A model generated the notes under the pieces. It was not told the origin of the DNA and did not search any database. It was given only the letters and a program-made list of their open reading frames with translations. From Actinomycetes bacterium (lineage in GTDB: Bacteria; Actinomycetota; Acidimicrobiia; Spongiisociales; UBA5794), in assembly GCA_023336855.1 (NCBI GenBank), contig JAMBLK010000237.1, forward strand, positions 1 through 7,659: a stretch of DNA of 7,659 bases. The letters run 5' to 3'. Below are positions 1-6,103 of this stretch, piece after piece. The position numbers and the translations under genes are program-made. How positions within the stretch are numbered: position 1 is the first letter of the stretch; every line of letters begins with the position of its first letter.

Positions 1-10
1 CACCTAGGGT

Positions 11-53
11 CGGATCGAGACACATCCGTCCAGCGGATAGGACCGTGCGATCC
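11..53. other. Nested short inverted repeats upstream of the operon
   Basis: Two nested complementary pairs are visible. The outer pair is GGATCG (12-17) with CGATCC (48-53). The inner pair is ATCCG (24-28) with CGGAT (34-38), around a 5-base loop. They could fold into a two-part stem if transcribed, for example at the end of an upstream transcript. No T-run follows, so this is not a standard intrinsic terminator, and I recognise no riboswitch family. The word GATCG is frequent in this DNA, so chance pairing is a real alternative. Nothing convincingly coding is seen in 1-146. One frame is open from position 3 to a stop at 63-65 and another from 1 to 150, but neither gives a recognisable protein end. 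Confidence 0.25.
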
Positions 54-61
54 TCAATGGG

Positions 62-90
62 TTGACGGGAGCGACCGATATACTCATTAT
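62..90 (+). promoter_or_regulatory. Candidate promoter for the phoH-era operon
   Basis: TTGACG (62-67) matches five of six bases of the housekeeping -35 consensus. At a 17-base spacing it is followed by CATTAT (85-90), a moderate -10. A better -10 hexamer, TATACT (79-84), lies closer to the -35 with only 11 bases between them, so the two boxes cannot both be used in the standard way. Transcription from either -10 would start around 91-98 and leave a leader of roughly 50 bases before the phoH GTG. The position just ahead of the first gene of a tightly packed operon supports the call. The exact hexamer pair is unresolved. Confidence 0.4.
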
Positions 91-146
91 CACCCGATGG
101 GCCCTGCTTCCACCACAAAGTTCTCTGTTTGTGAGAGGCTTCTTCT

Positions 147-1118
147 GTGACCAGCACCACCACAAACGACGTCTGCATTCGCGTGCCGAGCAACCACCTC
201 ATGGTCGAGTTGCTCGGCGAGAACGACGCGCACTTACGGCGAGTCGAGAATGCCTTCCCTCTGGCCCGGATCGTGGCCCGTGGCAACGAGATCAACATCA
301 CTGGACCGGATCACGAGGCAGAGGCGGCAGAAACCGTTCTCGACGAGCTCCTGATCGTCGTCCAGGAGGGACAGCAACTCGATACCGACCGGGTGGAACG
401 GGTCATCGACCTCGTCAAGAGAGACGTCCCGAACCCCTCCGGTATCTTCTCCGAGTCGATCGCAGTCGGCCGTGGCCGCCATGTGAGGCCGAAGACGTTC
501 GGCCAGAAGCGCTACGTCGATGCGATTCGGGACAACACACTCGTGTTCGCCATCGGCCCGGCCGGCACCGGCAAGACCTACCTCGCAATGGCGTGCGCCA
601 TCGAGTCGCTCATGTCGGGCGCCGTGAAGCGCATCGTTCTGAGCAGACCTGCTGTGGAGGCCGGCGAGCGCCTCGGTTTCCTTCCGGGTGATCTTGCCGC
701 GAAGGTCGATCCATATCTGAGACCCCTCTACGACGCTCTGTACGAGATGCTCGGACCGGAGGAGACCGCTCGCCTGATGGAGCGTGGAACCATCGAGATC
801 GCTCCTCTCGCCTACATGAGAGGCCGCACGCTCAACGACGCGTTCGTCGTTCTCGATGAAGCACAGAACACCACCCCGGAACAGATGAAGATGTTCTTGA
901 CCCGACTCGGCTTCAATTCGAAGATGCTGGTAACGGGTGACATCACGCAGATCGACCTCAGCGAAGGGAGGGGCTCGGGGCTGAAGACGGTCGCCGGCAT
1001 CCTCTCCGGGATCGACGGCATCGCATTCGAGGAGTTGACCGCCGACGACGTCGTGCGTCACCGAATCGTCGCAGCCATCGTGGAGGCGTATCGCCGTTTC
1101 GAGGAGAAGCGATCGTGA
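147..1118 (+). CDS. phoH: PhoH family ATPase (PhoH-like protein)
   Basis: Predicted cytoplasmic P-loop ATPase of 323 aa, the usual size for chromosomal PhoH proteins, thought to act in RNA metabolism. Residues about 10-75 form the KH-like N-terminal part usual for the family. After a linker comes the ATPase core: Walker A GPAGTGKT (137-144), Walker B VVLDEAQN (234-241), the strand-end motif VTGD (262-265) and the conserved basic DVVRHRIV segment (301-308). The start is GTG at 147, with GAGAGG (133-138) 8 bases upstream as ribosome binding site. An in-frame TGA at 132-134 excludes any earlier start. It is the first gene of the unit, and its stop overlaps the next start by 4 bases. Its partners ybeY and era point to ribosome or RNA maturation; the precise biochemical role of PhoH is not settled. 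Family assignment is very secure. Confidence 0.97.
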   Translation: MTSTTTNDVCIRVPSNHLMVELLGENDAHLRRVENAFPLARIVARGNEINITGPDHEAEAAETVLDELLIVVQEGQQLDTDRVERVIDLVKRDVPNPSGIFSESIAVGRGRHVRPKTFGQKRYVDAIRDNTLVFAIGPAGTGKTYLAMACAIESLMSGAVKRIVLSRPAVEAGERLGFLPGDLAAKVDPYLRPLYDALYEMLGPEETARLMERGTIEIAPLAYMRGRTLNDAFVVLDEAQNTTPEQMKMFLTRLGFNSKMLVTGDITQIDLSEGRGSGLKTVAGILSGIDGIAFEELTADDVVRHRIVAAIVEAYRRFEEKRS

Positions 1119-3481
1119 GCCTCGATCGAACGGCCCTCACCAACGCCGGAATCCTGGCGATCACGATGCTGCTCGTGTCGCTCATCCTTGTGATCGGCAC
1201 GGACACTGGCGGTGAGGCGCCGTCAGAAGATATCGCCATTGGCCAGCCGTCACCGGAGACGTTCATCGCCCCCCGCTCCACCGACCCGATCGTCGACGAC
1301 GATGCCACGGATACGGCGAGGGTTGCTGCCGCGAACGCGGTCGAGACTGTCTACACGAACGACAACGAAGCGACGCTCGCCGTGATCCGCGAGGTCAATT
1401 CCTTCTTCGATGACCTGGCAGATGGAGCGATCGACGAATCCCTGATCCCCGATGAGACCACGACAACGTCGACAACCGTCGACGACACGACCACTTCGAC
1501 CGAACCCGGGGAGACGACGACGTCGACGACGACCACGACGACGCAACCTCCGACCACCACGACCACAACCCTGCCGAGGCGATCGATCGAAGATCAGATC
1601 GCCTTGCTGAACCTCAGTCACGCCAAGTTGAACTTGGCGATCCCCTCGATGGTGACCCTCTACAACAACGATCTCGATCGCGTCGCGGATGGTGAAGACG
1701 CTGCCTTCCCCGAAGTCGAATCAGAGACCCTCGGAATCGTTCGTGATGAGTTGGCAGCAGGCATCAAGCCGACCGAGATCTCCGAGCGCCAGGATCTCTA
1801 CATCAACCCCCTGACGCGCCCGCCAATCTTCGTCGCAGGCCTTCCCATAGACGAACAGCCCATGGCGCGCGAGGCGATCGCACAGGTCGTCGGGTTCAGC
1901 CTTCAGGCGAATCTACGCGTCGACAACCCGGAGACGGCGCTGCAACGTGAAGAAGCAGCCGCTGCCGTTGAGCCGGTCACGGTCACGTACCGGGCCGGTG
2001 ACACGATCGTCGTGGCAGGGGAGACGATCAGCAGCATCGAATTCGAGGCCATCCAGCAGCTCGGTCTTTACGAACCGGTCGTCACCGGCGGGACATCCCG
2101 CGTGGCGATGGCTCTGCTCGGAATACTCTCCGTGCTGCTGGCGGCGTTCTTCCTCTGGCGGATCGCTCCGGCACAGTGGTCGGAACCGCGCCACATGGCC
2201 CTGCTCGGGATCCTCTTGGTGCTGGCCGCCCTCATGTCGCGGCTGCCCGCGATTGTCGCGGCGGACAATCGAGCCCTCGGCTATCTGCTCCCCGCAGTAG
2301 CGATCGGCTTCCTCGCCGCGATTCTCTTCGACCCGCGCACAGCCGTCGTACTCGCCATCCCGATGGCCGCCTTCACGGCATTGTCGACCTTCGACATAGC
2401 GTTCACGGTCTATGCCGGGATTGCGACCGTCGTCCCGGTGGCGTTCGTTTCCCGCGTTTCGTCCAGACGACAGTTGCGACTTGCCGTGTTGCTCTCGGCG
2501 ATCACCGTCGCTCCCATCGCCGCGACACTCGAGTGGGTATTCGGAGACGGCAGCATCGGCATGTCCGCTGTGTGGGCGTTCACCGGTGCCGTCATCGCCG
2601 GACTCATCTCGCTCGGCCTCGTATCGTTCCTCGAGAGCGCGTTCGGCATCACCACAGCACTCGGCCTCCTCGATCTCCTCGACCGGAACCATCCTGCGCT
2701 GCGCCTCATCGAGGAGCAGGCTCCCGGCACGTTCAATCACTCCATGCTCGTCGGAGCGCTCGCCGGCCGTGCCGCTCGGTCGATCGACGCTGATCCGTTG
2801 CTCGCACAGGCCGCGGCCTGGTATCACGACCTCGGGAAGGTCGCCCTTCCCCAGTACTTCGTTGAGAACCAGTTCGGGGTGTCCAACCCGCATGACACGC
2901 TTCCACCCGAAGAGTCGGCGCAGATCATCCGATCCCACGTCACCGAGGGGCTGAAGCTCGCCAAGCGGTACCGGCTCCCGGGGGACGTGACCGATGGGAT
3001 CCGCATGCACCACGGCACGAGTCTGATGCGTTACTTCTACCACCGTGCCCTCGAGACCGATCCGGACGTCAACCCGGAGCTGTACCGTCACCACGGCGTC
3101 AAGCCACGGCAGAAGGAGATGGCGATCGTCATGATCTCCGATGCCACGGAGGCGGCAGCGCGTGCCTACGCACACAACGAGGATCCGACGGCTGCAGGTC
3201 TCAAGAACGTCGTCGAAACCGTGGTCACCGAGAAGGTCGACGATGGGCAACTCGATGAGTCGCAGCTGACGTTCGGGGACCTCACCAAGATCAAAGCCGA
3301 ACTCGTGCGGGCCCTCATGGGCTACTACCACGCCCGCGTTCCGTACCCCGGATTCCCCGGACCCCAGGTCGTCGAAGGCGGTGTCACCCCGGCGCTTCCA
3401 ACAGCGAAACTGGCCGTAGAAGATGAACCGATCGTGGAGAGCGGAGACGTCGACGAGCCATCCGACGAGGAGGGCGGGTGA
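1115..3481 (+). CDS. pgpH: 7TM-HD family cyclic-di-AMP phosphodiesterase (PgpH/YqfF type)
   Basis: Membrane protein of 788 aa expected to hydrolyse cyclic di-AMP in the cytoplasm. A single N-terminal membrane anchor (about 11-29) precedes a large extracytoplasmic 7TMR-HDED-type domain (about 30-325). Then come about seven hydrophobic segments (near 329-349, 360-380, 386-405, 409-424, 427-446, 456-473, 484-506), a cytoplasmic HD domain (about 535-740) and an acidic tail. The metal-binding set is complete: H542, H571-D572 (in HDLGK), H608, H632-H633 (in MHHGT) and D676, so an active enzyme is expected. Start: GTG at 1115 in a GTGA overlap with phoH, with GAGGAGAAG (1101-1109) as ribosome binding site. 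Odd feature: the ectodomain carries a threonine-rich insertion (residues 114-154). The order phoH-pgpH-ybeY is also that of Bacillus. Substrate is inferred from PgpH of Listeria and Bacillus; other cyclic nucleotides are not excluded. Confidence 0.94.
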   Translation: MSLDRTALTNAGILAITMLLVSLILVIGTDTGGEAPSEDIAIGQPSPETFIAPRSTDPIVDDDATDTARVAAANAVETVYTNDNEATLAVIREVNSFFDDLADGAIDESLIPDETTTTSTTVDDTTTSTEPGETTTSTTTTTTQPPTTTTTTLPRRSIEDQIALLNLSHAKLNLAIPSMVTLYNNDLDRVADGEDAAFPEVESETLGIVRDELAAGIKPTEISERQDLYINPLTRPPIFVAGLPIDEQPMAREAIAQVVGFSLQANLRVDNPETALQREEAAAAVEPVTVTYRAGDTIVVAGETISSIEFEAIQQLGLYEPVVTGGTSRVAMALLGILSVLLAAFFLWRIAPAQWSEPRHMALLGILLVLAALMSRLPAIVAADNRALGYLLPAVAIGFLAAILFDPRTAVVLAIPMAAFTALSTFDIAFTVYAGIATVVPVAFVSRVSSRRQLRLAVLLSAITVAPIAATLEWVFGDGSIGMSAVWAFTGAVIAGLISLGLVSFLESAFGITTALGLLDLLDRNHPALRLIEEQAPGTFNHSMLVGALAGRAARSIDADPLLAQAAAWYHDLGKVALPQYFVENQFGVSNPHDTLPPEESAQIIRSHVTEGLKLAKRYRLPGDVTDGIRMHHGTSLMRYFYHRALETDPDVNPELYRHHGVKPRQKEMAIVMISDATEAAARAYAHNEDPTAAGLKNVVETVVTEKVDDGQLDESQLTFGDLTKIKAELVRALMGYYHARVPYPGFPGPQVVEGGVTPALPTAKLAVEDEPIVESGDVDEPSDEEGG
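1457..1573 (+). repeat. Low-complexity ACC/ACG tract encoding a threonine-rich linker
   Basis: This part of the 7TM-HD gene is a run of ACC, ACG and ACA codons broken by a few Ser, Glu, Asp, Pro and Gln codons. Within protein residues 114-154, 25 of 41 are threonine, including two runs of six. The reading frame stays open on both sides, and the flanking ectodomain resumes with RRSIEDQIALL. The tract sits on the predicted outer face of the membrane, so it probably forms an extended, possibly glycosylated spacer. Such Thr-rich segments are common in Acidimicrobiia-like proteins. Repetitive codons make it prone to length change by slippage. Confidence 0.85.
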
Positions 3482-3942
3482 ACGTCCTCTTCGCCGACGA
3501 ACAGGATGAACCCATCGTTACCGACGAACTGCTCCGCCTCGCTGAACTCGTACTCGAAGCGGAAGGGCTCGAATCGGAGACCGGAGTGTCCCTCGTTCTG
3601 ATCGACGAGGTCGAGATGGCGGGACTCAACGAAGCGCACATGGGGAAGCACGGCCCCACCGACGTCCTCTCGTTCCCGATCGAAGCCTCGACCCCGGGGG
3701 TGCCGCCGATGCGGTCACCGGGCGGCCCGCCCATCGAACTCGGCGATGTGTTCATCGCTCCATCGGTCGTACGCGACAACGCCGAGCAACAGGAAACACC
3801 GTTCGATGATGAGCTCTCGCTGATGGTCGTCCATGGACTCCTGCATCTCCTCGGATGGGACCACGAGATCGAGGACGAAGCGATCCGGATGGAAGCCAGG
3901 GAGAGCGAACTCCTTGCTCTCATCGGTAGGGTGAGACCGTGA
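3478..3942 (+). CDS. ybeY: Endoribonuclease / rRNA maturation factor YbeY
   Basis: Metalloprotein of 154 aa (UPF0054 family) needed for 16S rRNA 3'-end maturation and 70S ribosome quality control in other bacteria. The zinc-binding signature is intact as HGLLHLLGWDH (residues 119-129), with ligands H119, H123 and H129. The two other family motifs are PTDVLSFP (60-67) and GDVFIAP (89-95). They are separated by a Gly/Pro-rich loop of about 20 residues, which I recall as usual in actinobacterial homologues. Start: GTG at 3478, overlapping the stop of the HD gene as GTGA, with GGAGG (3469-3473) 4 bases upstream. That spacing is slightly short, but no other start fits the family N-terminus better. 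It lies between pgpH and the CBS membrane protein and upstream of era, with which YbeY is functionally linked in E. coli. Confidence 0.96.
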   Translation: MNVLFADEQDEPIVTDELLRLAELVLEAEGLESETGVSLVLIDEVEMAGLNEAHMGKHGPTDVLSFPIEASTPGVPPMRSPGGPPIELGDVFIAPSVVRDNAEQQETPFDDELSLMVVHGLLHLLGWDHEIEDEAIRMEARESELLALIGRVRP

Positions 3943-5102
3943 TCGCCGCAGCGTTCGCCTTCTCGGCCGTACTGGTCCTACTTACAGCGATCCTCCGCGC
4001 CGCCGGAGCGACGCTCGTGAGAACACCACGAGCGGACGCCCTTCATGACGCCGGCGAGGGGAATCCCAAAGCAGAGGTCGTTGCGACACTGCTCGAAGAG
4101 CGGAATCGGATCCAGCCTGCGCTCGGTACGGTCGTCACCACGCTGTTGATTCTGGCAGTGATCCCGGCGAGTTGGGCGATGGAACGGATCCTGTCCGGGT
4201 GGCAACTCGGACTCGCCTTCATCGTGATGACGTTGCTCATCGTTCTCCTCTCCGATCTCATACCGCGAACGATCGGCCGATCCCGCTCTCGCTCCTTCGC
4301 CTACCGTTTCTCGCGCATCCTCAAGGTCGCGATCCGGATCGGCGACGCCGCCAACGACCTCGTCTCGGACGACGAGGAAGACGAAGACGACGAGGAAGAC
4401 GAAGACGACCGCGACGAGCGCGAGCTCATCTCATCGATCATCGAATTCGGAGACACGATCGTGCGCGAGGTAATGGTTCCACGCACCGATATGGTGACTC
4501 TTCCGGCCGCTGCCTCCACCGACGACGCTGTGGATCTCGTTCTCGAAGAGGGCCGGTCGAGGATCCCGCTGACCGGCGAGAACGTCGATGACATCGTCGG
4601 CCTGCTCTACGCCAGGGACCTCCTCACGCTCTACGACGAGGCGGCACCGTCGAGACCGGCGCGCGAGCTCGCCCACGAGGCCTACTTCGTGCCAGAGACG
4701 AAGGCCATCTCGGAACTGCTTCGCGAGATGCAGGCGAAACAGAAGCATCTCGCCATCGTTGTCGACGAGTTCGGAGGCACGGCGGGGGTCGTCTCCATCG
4801 AGGACCTCCTCGAGGAGATCGTCGGGGAGATCGTTGACGAGTACGACGATGAAGAACCCATGGTGGTGCCTCTCGAGTCGGGTGAGTTCCTCGTCGATGC
4901 ACGCCTCGATGTGGATGATCTGTCGGGGATACTGGGTATCTCGTTTCCCGACGAAGGGTGGGACACGGTTGGTGGCCTCGTTCTGGGGCTCGCGGGACGT
5001 GTCCCGACCGTCGGGGAATCTTTCAAGTACAACGATCTCGTCCTGACCGCAGAGGACGTTCAGGGCCGTCGAGTGGCACGAGTCAGGGTGGCGAAACAAT
5101 GA
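3939..5102 (+). CDS. CorC/HlyC-type membrane protein with DUF21-like region and CBS pair
   Basis: Membrane protein of 387 aa in the CNNM/CorC (often called hemolysin C or TlyC) family, linked to Mg2+ transport or resistance; the haemolysin label is historical. Three hydrophobic segments (about 3-22, 60-80, 88-109) form the DUF21-like part. The GExxPK-like motif usual at the end of that part reads SDLIPR (105-110) here. A highly acidic stretch (144-160) leads into the CBS pair, with REVMVPRTDMV (176-186) and VVDEFGGTAGVVSIEDLLEEIVGEI (274-298). The C-terminal CorC_HlyC domain (about 306-385) contains DEGWDTVGGLVLGLAGRVP. Start: GTG at 3939 in a GTGA overlap with ybeY; AGGG (3928-3931) is a modest ribosome binding site. 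The same neighbour lies between ybeY and era in mycobacteria. Family is certain; the transported ion and even transport itself are inferred. Confidence 0.93.
   Translation: MIAAAFAFSAVLVLLTAILRAAGATLVRTPRADALHDAGEGNPKAEVVATLLEERNRIQPALGTVVTTLLILAVIPASWAMERILSGWQLGLAFIVMTLLIVLLSDLIPRTIGRSRSRSFAYRFSRILKVAIRIGDAANDLVSDDEEDEDDEEDEDDRDERELISSIIEFGDTIVREVMVPRTDMVTLPAAASTDDAVDLVLEEGRSRIPLTGENVDDIVGLLYARDLLTLYDEAAPSRPARELAHEAYFVPETKAISELLREMQAKQKHLAIVVDEFGGTAGVVSIEDLLEEIVGEIVDEYDDEEPMVVPLESGEFLVDARLDVDDLSGILGISFPDEGWDTVGGLVLGLAGRVPTVGESFKYNDLVLTAEDVQGRRVARVRVAKQ
4371..4406 (+). repeat. Perfect 18-bp tandem duplication in the CBS protein gene
   Basis: The unit GACGAGGAAGACGAAGAC occurs twice without a mismatch (4371-4388 and 4389-4406), followed by one more GAC. 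Each copy encodes DEEDED, giving residues 145-156 of the CorC-type protein. The length is a multiple of three, so the frame is kept. The identity of the two copies suggests a recent slippage duplication or ongoing length variation in the acidic linker between the membrane part and the CBS pair. Confidence 0.9.
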
Positions 5103-5974
5103 CCAAGTCCGGGTTCATCTCAGTTGTCGGTCGACCAAACGTTGGGAAGTCGACGCTGGTCAACGCCCTCGTCGGTGAGAAGGTGACGATCACGTCGCCC
5201 CGACCGCAGACCACTCGCAACACCATTCGCGGGGTCGCGACGAACGGCGAGATCCAGTTGGTGCTCGTCGACACACCGGGTCTCCACAAGCCCCGCAACG
5301 TTCTGGGCGAGCGACTGAACAAGCTCGTCTACGGGTCCATCGCGGAAGCCGACGCAGTGTTGTTCCTGCTCGATGCGGGCCAGCCGATCGGGCCGGGTGA
5401 TCGACTGATCGCCGAACGACTCGGCAAATCGGGCGCCCCGGTGATCGTGGCCGTCAACAAGACCGATCAGGTGTCGAGCAAGGATGTCCTCGGTCAACTC
5501 GCCCGAGCAGGGGAGTGGGATTTCGCAGCGTATGTGCCGATCTCGGCCCTCAAGGGTGTCGGTCTCGAACCGCTGAGGACCGAACTCGAGGGGTTGATGC
5601 CCGAGGGCCCGTTCTTCTTCCCTCCGCACATGCACAGCGACCAACCCGACCAGCTTCTCGCCGGCGAACTCGTGAGAGAGAAGTACCTGTCACGCCTCCG
5701 AGAGGAGCTTCCGCACTCCCTCGCCGTCGTGGTCGGTGATATCGAAGAGAGGGACAACGGTGTCCTGTATATCCCGGCAACCGTGTACATCGAACGACAG
5801 TCCCAGAAGGGCATGGTCATCGGCAAGGGCGGCGGGCTGATCAAGACCGTCGGTGCCGAAGCCCGAACCGAACTCGAACGCCTCTTCGGCGTCCCCGTCT
5901 TCCTCGACCTCAGAGTCAAGGTAGAGAAAGACTGGCAACGCAAAGACGACAGCCTGAACCGGATGGGGTTTTGA
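5099..5974 (+). CDS. era: GTPase Era
   Basis: Essential GTPase of 291 aa (E. coli Era has 301) that binds the 3' end of 16S rRNA and assists 30S assembly at the inner face of the membrane. G-domain motifs are all present: G1 GRPNVGKS (11-18), switch region PQTTRN (36-41), G3 DTPG (58-61), G4 NKTD (120-123) and G5 SAL (149-151). The C-terminal KH domain carries VIGKGGGLIKTVG (240-252) and ends with the family-typical NRMGF. The start is ATG at 5099, giving the normal MTKSGFISVVGRPN beginning. The frame is open further upstream to 4958, but that 47-residue extension lies over the preceding gene and has no family counterpart. AGGGTGG (5085-5091) lies 7 bases ahead, and ATGA overlaps the previous stop. 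It is the last gene of the overlapping block; a 129-base gap follows. Confidence 0.98.
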   Translation: MTKSGFISVVGRPNVGKSTLVNALVGEKVTITSPRPQTTRNTIRGVATNGEIQLVLVDTPGLHKPRNVLGERLNKLVYGSIAEADAVLFLLDAGQPIGPGDRLIAERLGKSGAPVIVAVNKTDQVSSKDVLGQLARAGEWDFAAYVPISALKGVGLEPLRTELEGLMPEGPFFFPPHMHSDQPDQLLAGELVREKYLSRLREELPHSLAVVVGDIEERDNGVLYIPATVYIERQSQKGMVIGKGGGLIKTVGAEARTELERLFGVPVFLDLRVKVEKDWQRKDDSLNRMGF

Positions 5975-5979
5975 GAGCG

Positions 5980-6056
5980 ACCAGCCGCCAGCTACCAGCC
6001 GCCAGCCGGGCCAAGGCCAAGCCACACGTCCCTCTTGCTGGTAGCTGGACGCTGGT
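5980..6056. repeat. Long imperfect inverted repeat between era and recO (REP-like)
   Basis: CCAGCTACCAGC (5988-5999) is the exact reverse complement of GCTGGTAGCTGG (6037-6048). After a two-base mismatch the pairing continues outward with ACCAGC (5980-5985) and GCTGGT (6051-6056). In all 18 of 20 positions pair, around a 37-base loop. The left side is also a tandem repeat: ACCAGCCGCCAGC occurs at 5980-5992 and again at 5994-6006, with a 14-base period. The element begins 5 bases after the era stop. No T-run follows the right arm, so it is not a classical intrinsic terminator, although it may block 3' exonucleases or reduce read-through. Its CCAGC/GCTGG composition recalls dispersed extragenic palindromes, but copy number cannot be judged from one window. 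The hairpin is directly visible; the REP-like label is inference. Confidence 0.75.
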
Positions 6057-6091
6057 GATCGAGCTTCCCCGGCTACATGACCCCGGCGCGG

Positions 6092-6097
6092 TACGCT
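6092..6097 (+). promoter_or_regulatory. Candidate -10 element for leaderless recO transcription
   Basis: TACGCT (6092-6097) fits the TANNNT form of actinobacterial -10 boxes. Six bases separate it from the A of the recO ATG at 6104, the usual distance from a -10 to the transcription start. Transcription would therefore begin at or next to the start codon, giving a leaderless mRNA, which is common in Actinobacteria. This agrees with the lack of any good ribosome binding site just before 6104. No convincing -35 is seen at the expected distance, so the call rests on the -10 and its spacing. Confidence 0.45.
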
Positions 6098-6103
6098 TGC
6101 TCT

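Noticed and set aside
1..146. Cyclic-di-AMP (ydaO/yuaA) riboswitch ahead of the phosphodiesterase operon
   Set aside because: It was attractive because of the pgpH gene, but none of the conserved ydaO-type sequence blocks are visible and the paired segments are short.
1351..1566. Minus-strand open frame coding a valine-rich protein opposite the Thr-rich tract
   Set aside because: It is the mirror of ACC/ACG codons in the 7TM-HD gene (GGT/CGT reads as Val in another frame), has no ribosome binding site or family match, and the sense frame is fully explained.
1913..3331. Long minus-strand open frame of 472 codons opposite the 7TM-HD gene
   Set aside because: Long antisense frames are expected in GC-rich DNA. 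The product is Arg/Glu/Asp/His-rich with no domain, and the sense strand carries an intact HD enzyme.
3679..3741. Gly/Pro-rich loop between the YbeY motifs as a possible insertion
   Set aside because: A loop of about this length is usual in actinobacterial YbeY proteins as I know them, and all catalytic motifs are intact.
4958..5098. Upstream extension of era by 47 residues
   Set aside because: It overlaps the preceding gene entirely and has no family counterpart, while ATG at 5099 has a good ribosome binding site and gives the normal Era N-terminus.
5980..6056. Intrinsic terminator after era
   Set aside because: The stem is interrupted by two mismatches, has a 37-base loop and is not followed by a T-run, so it is reported as a palindromic repeat instead.
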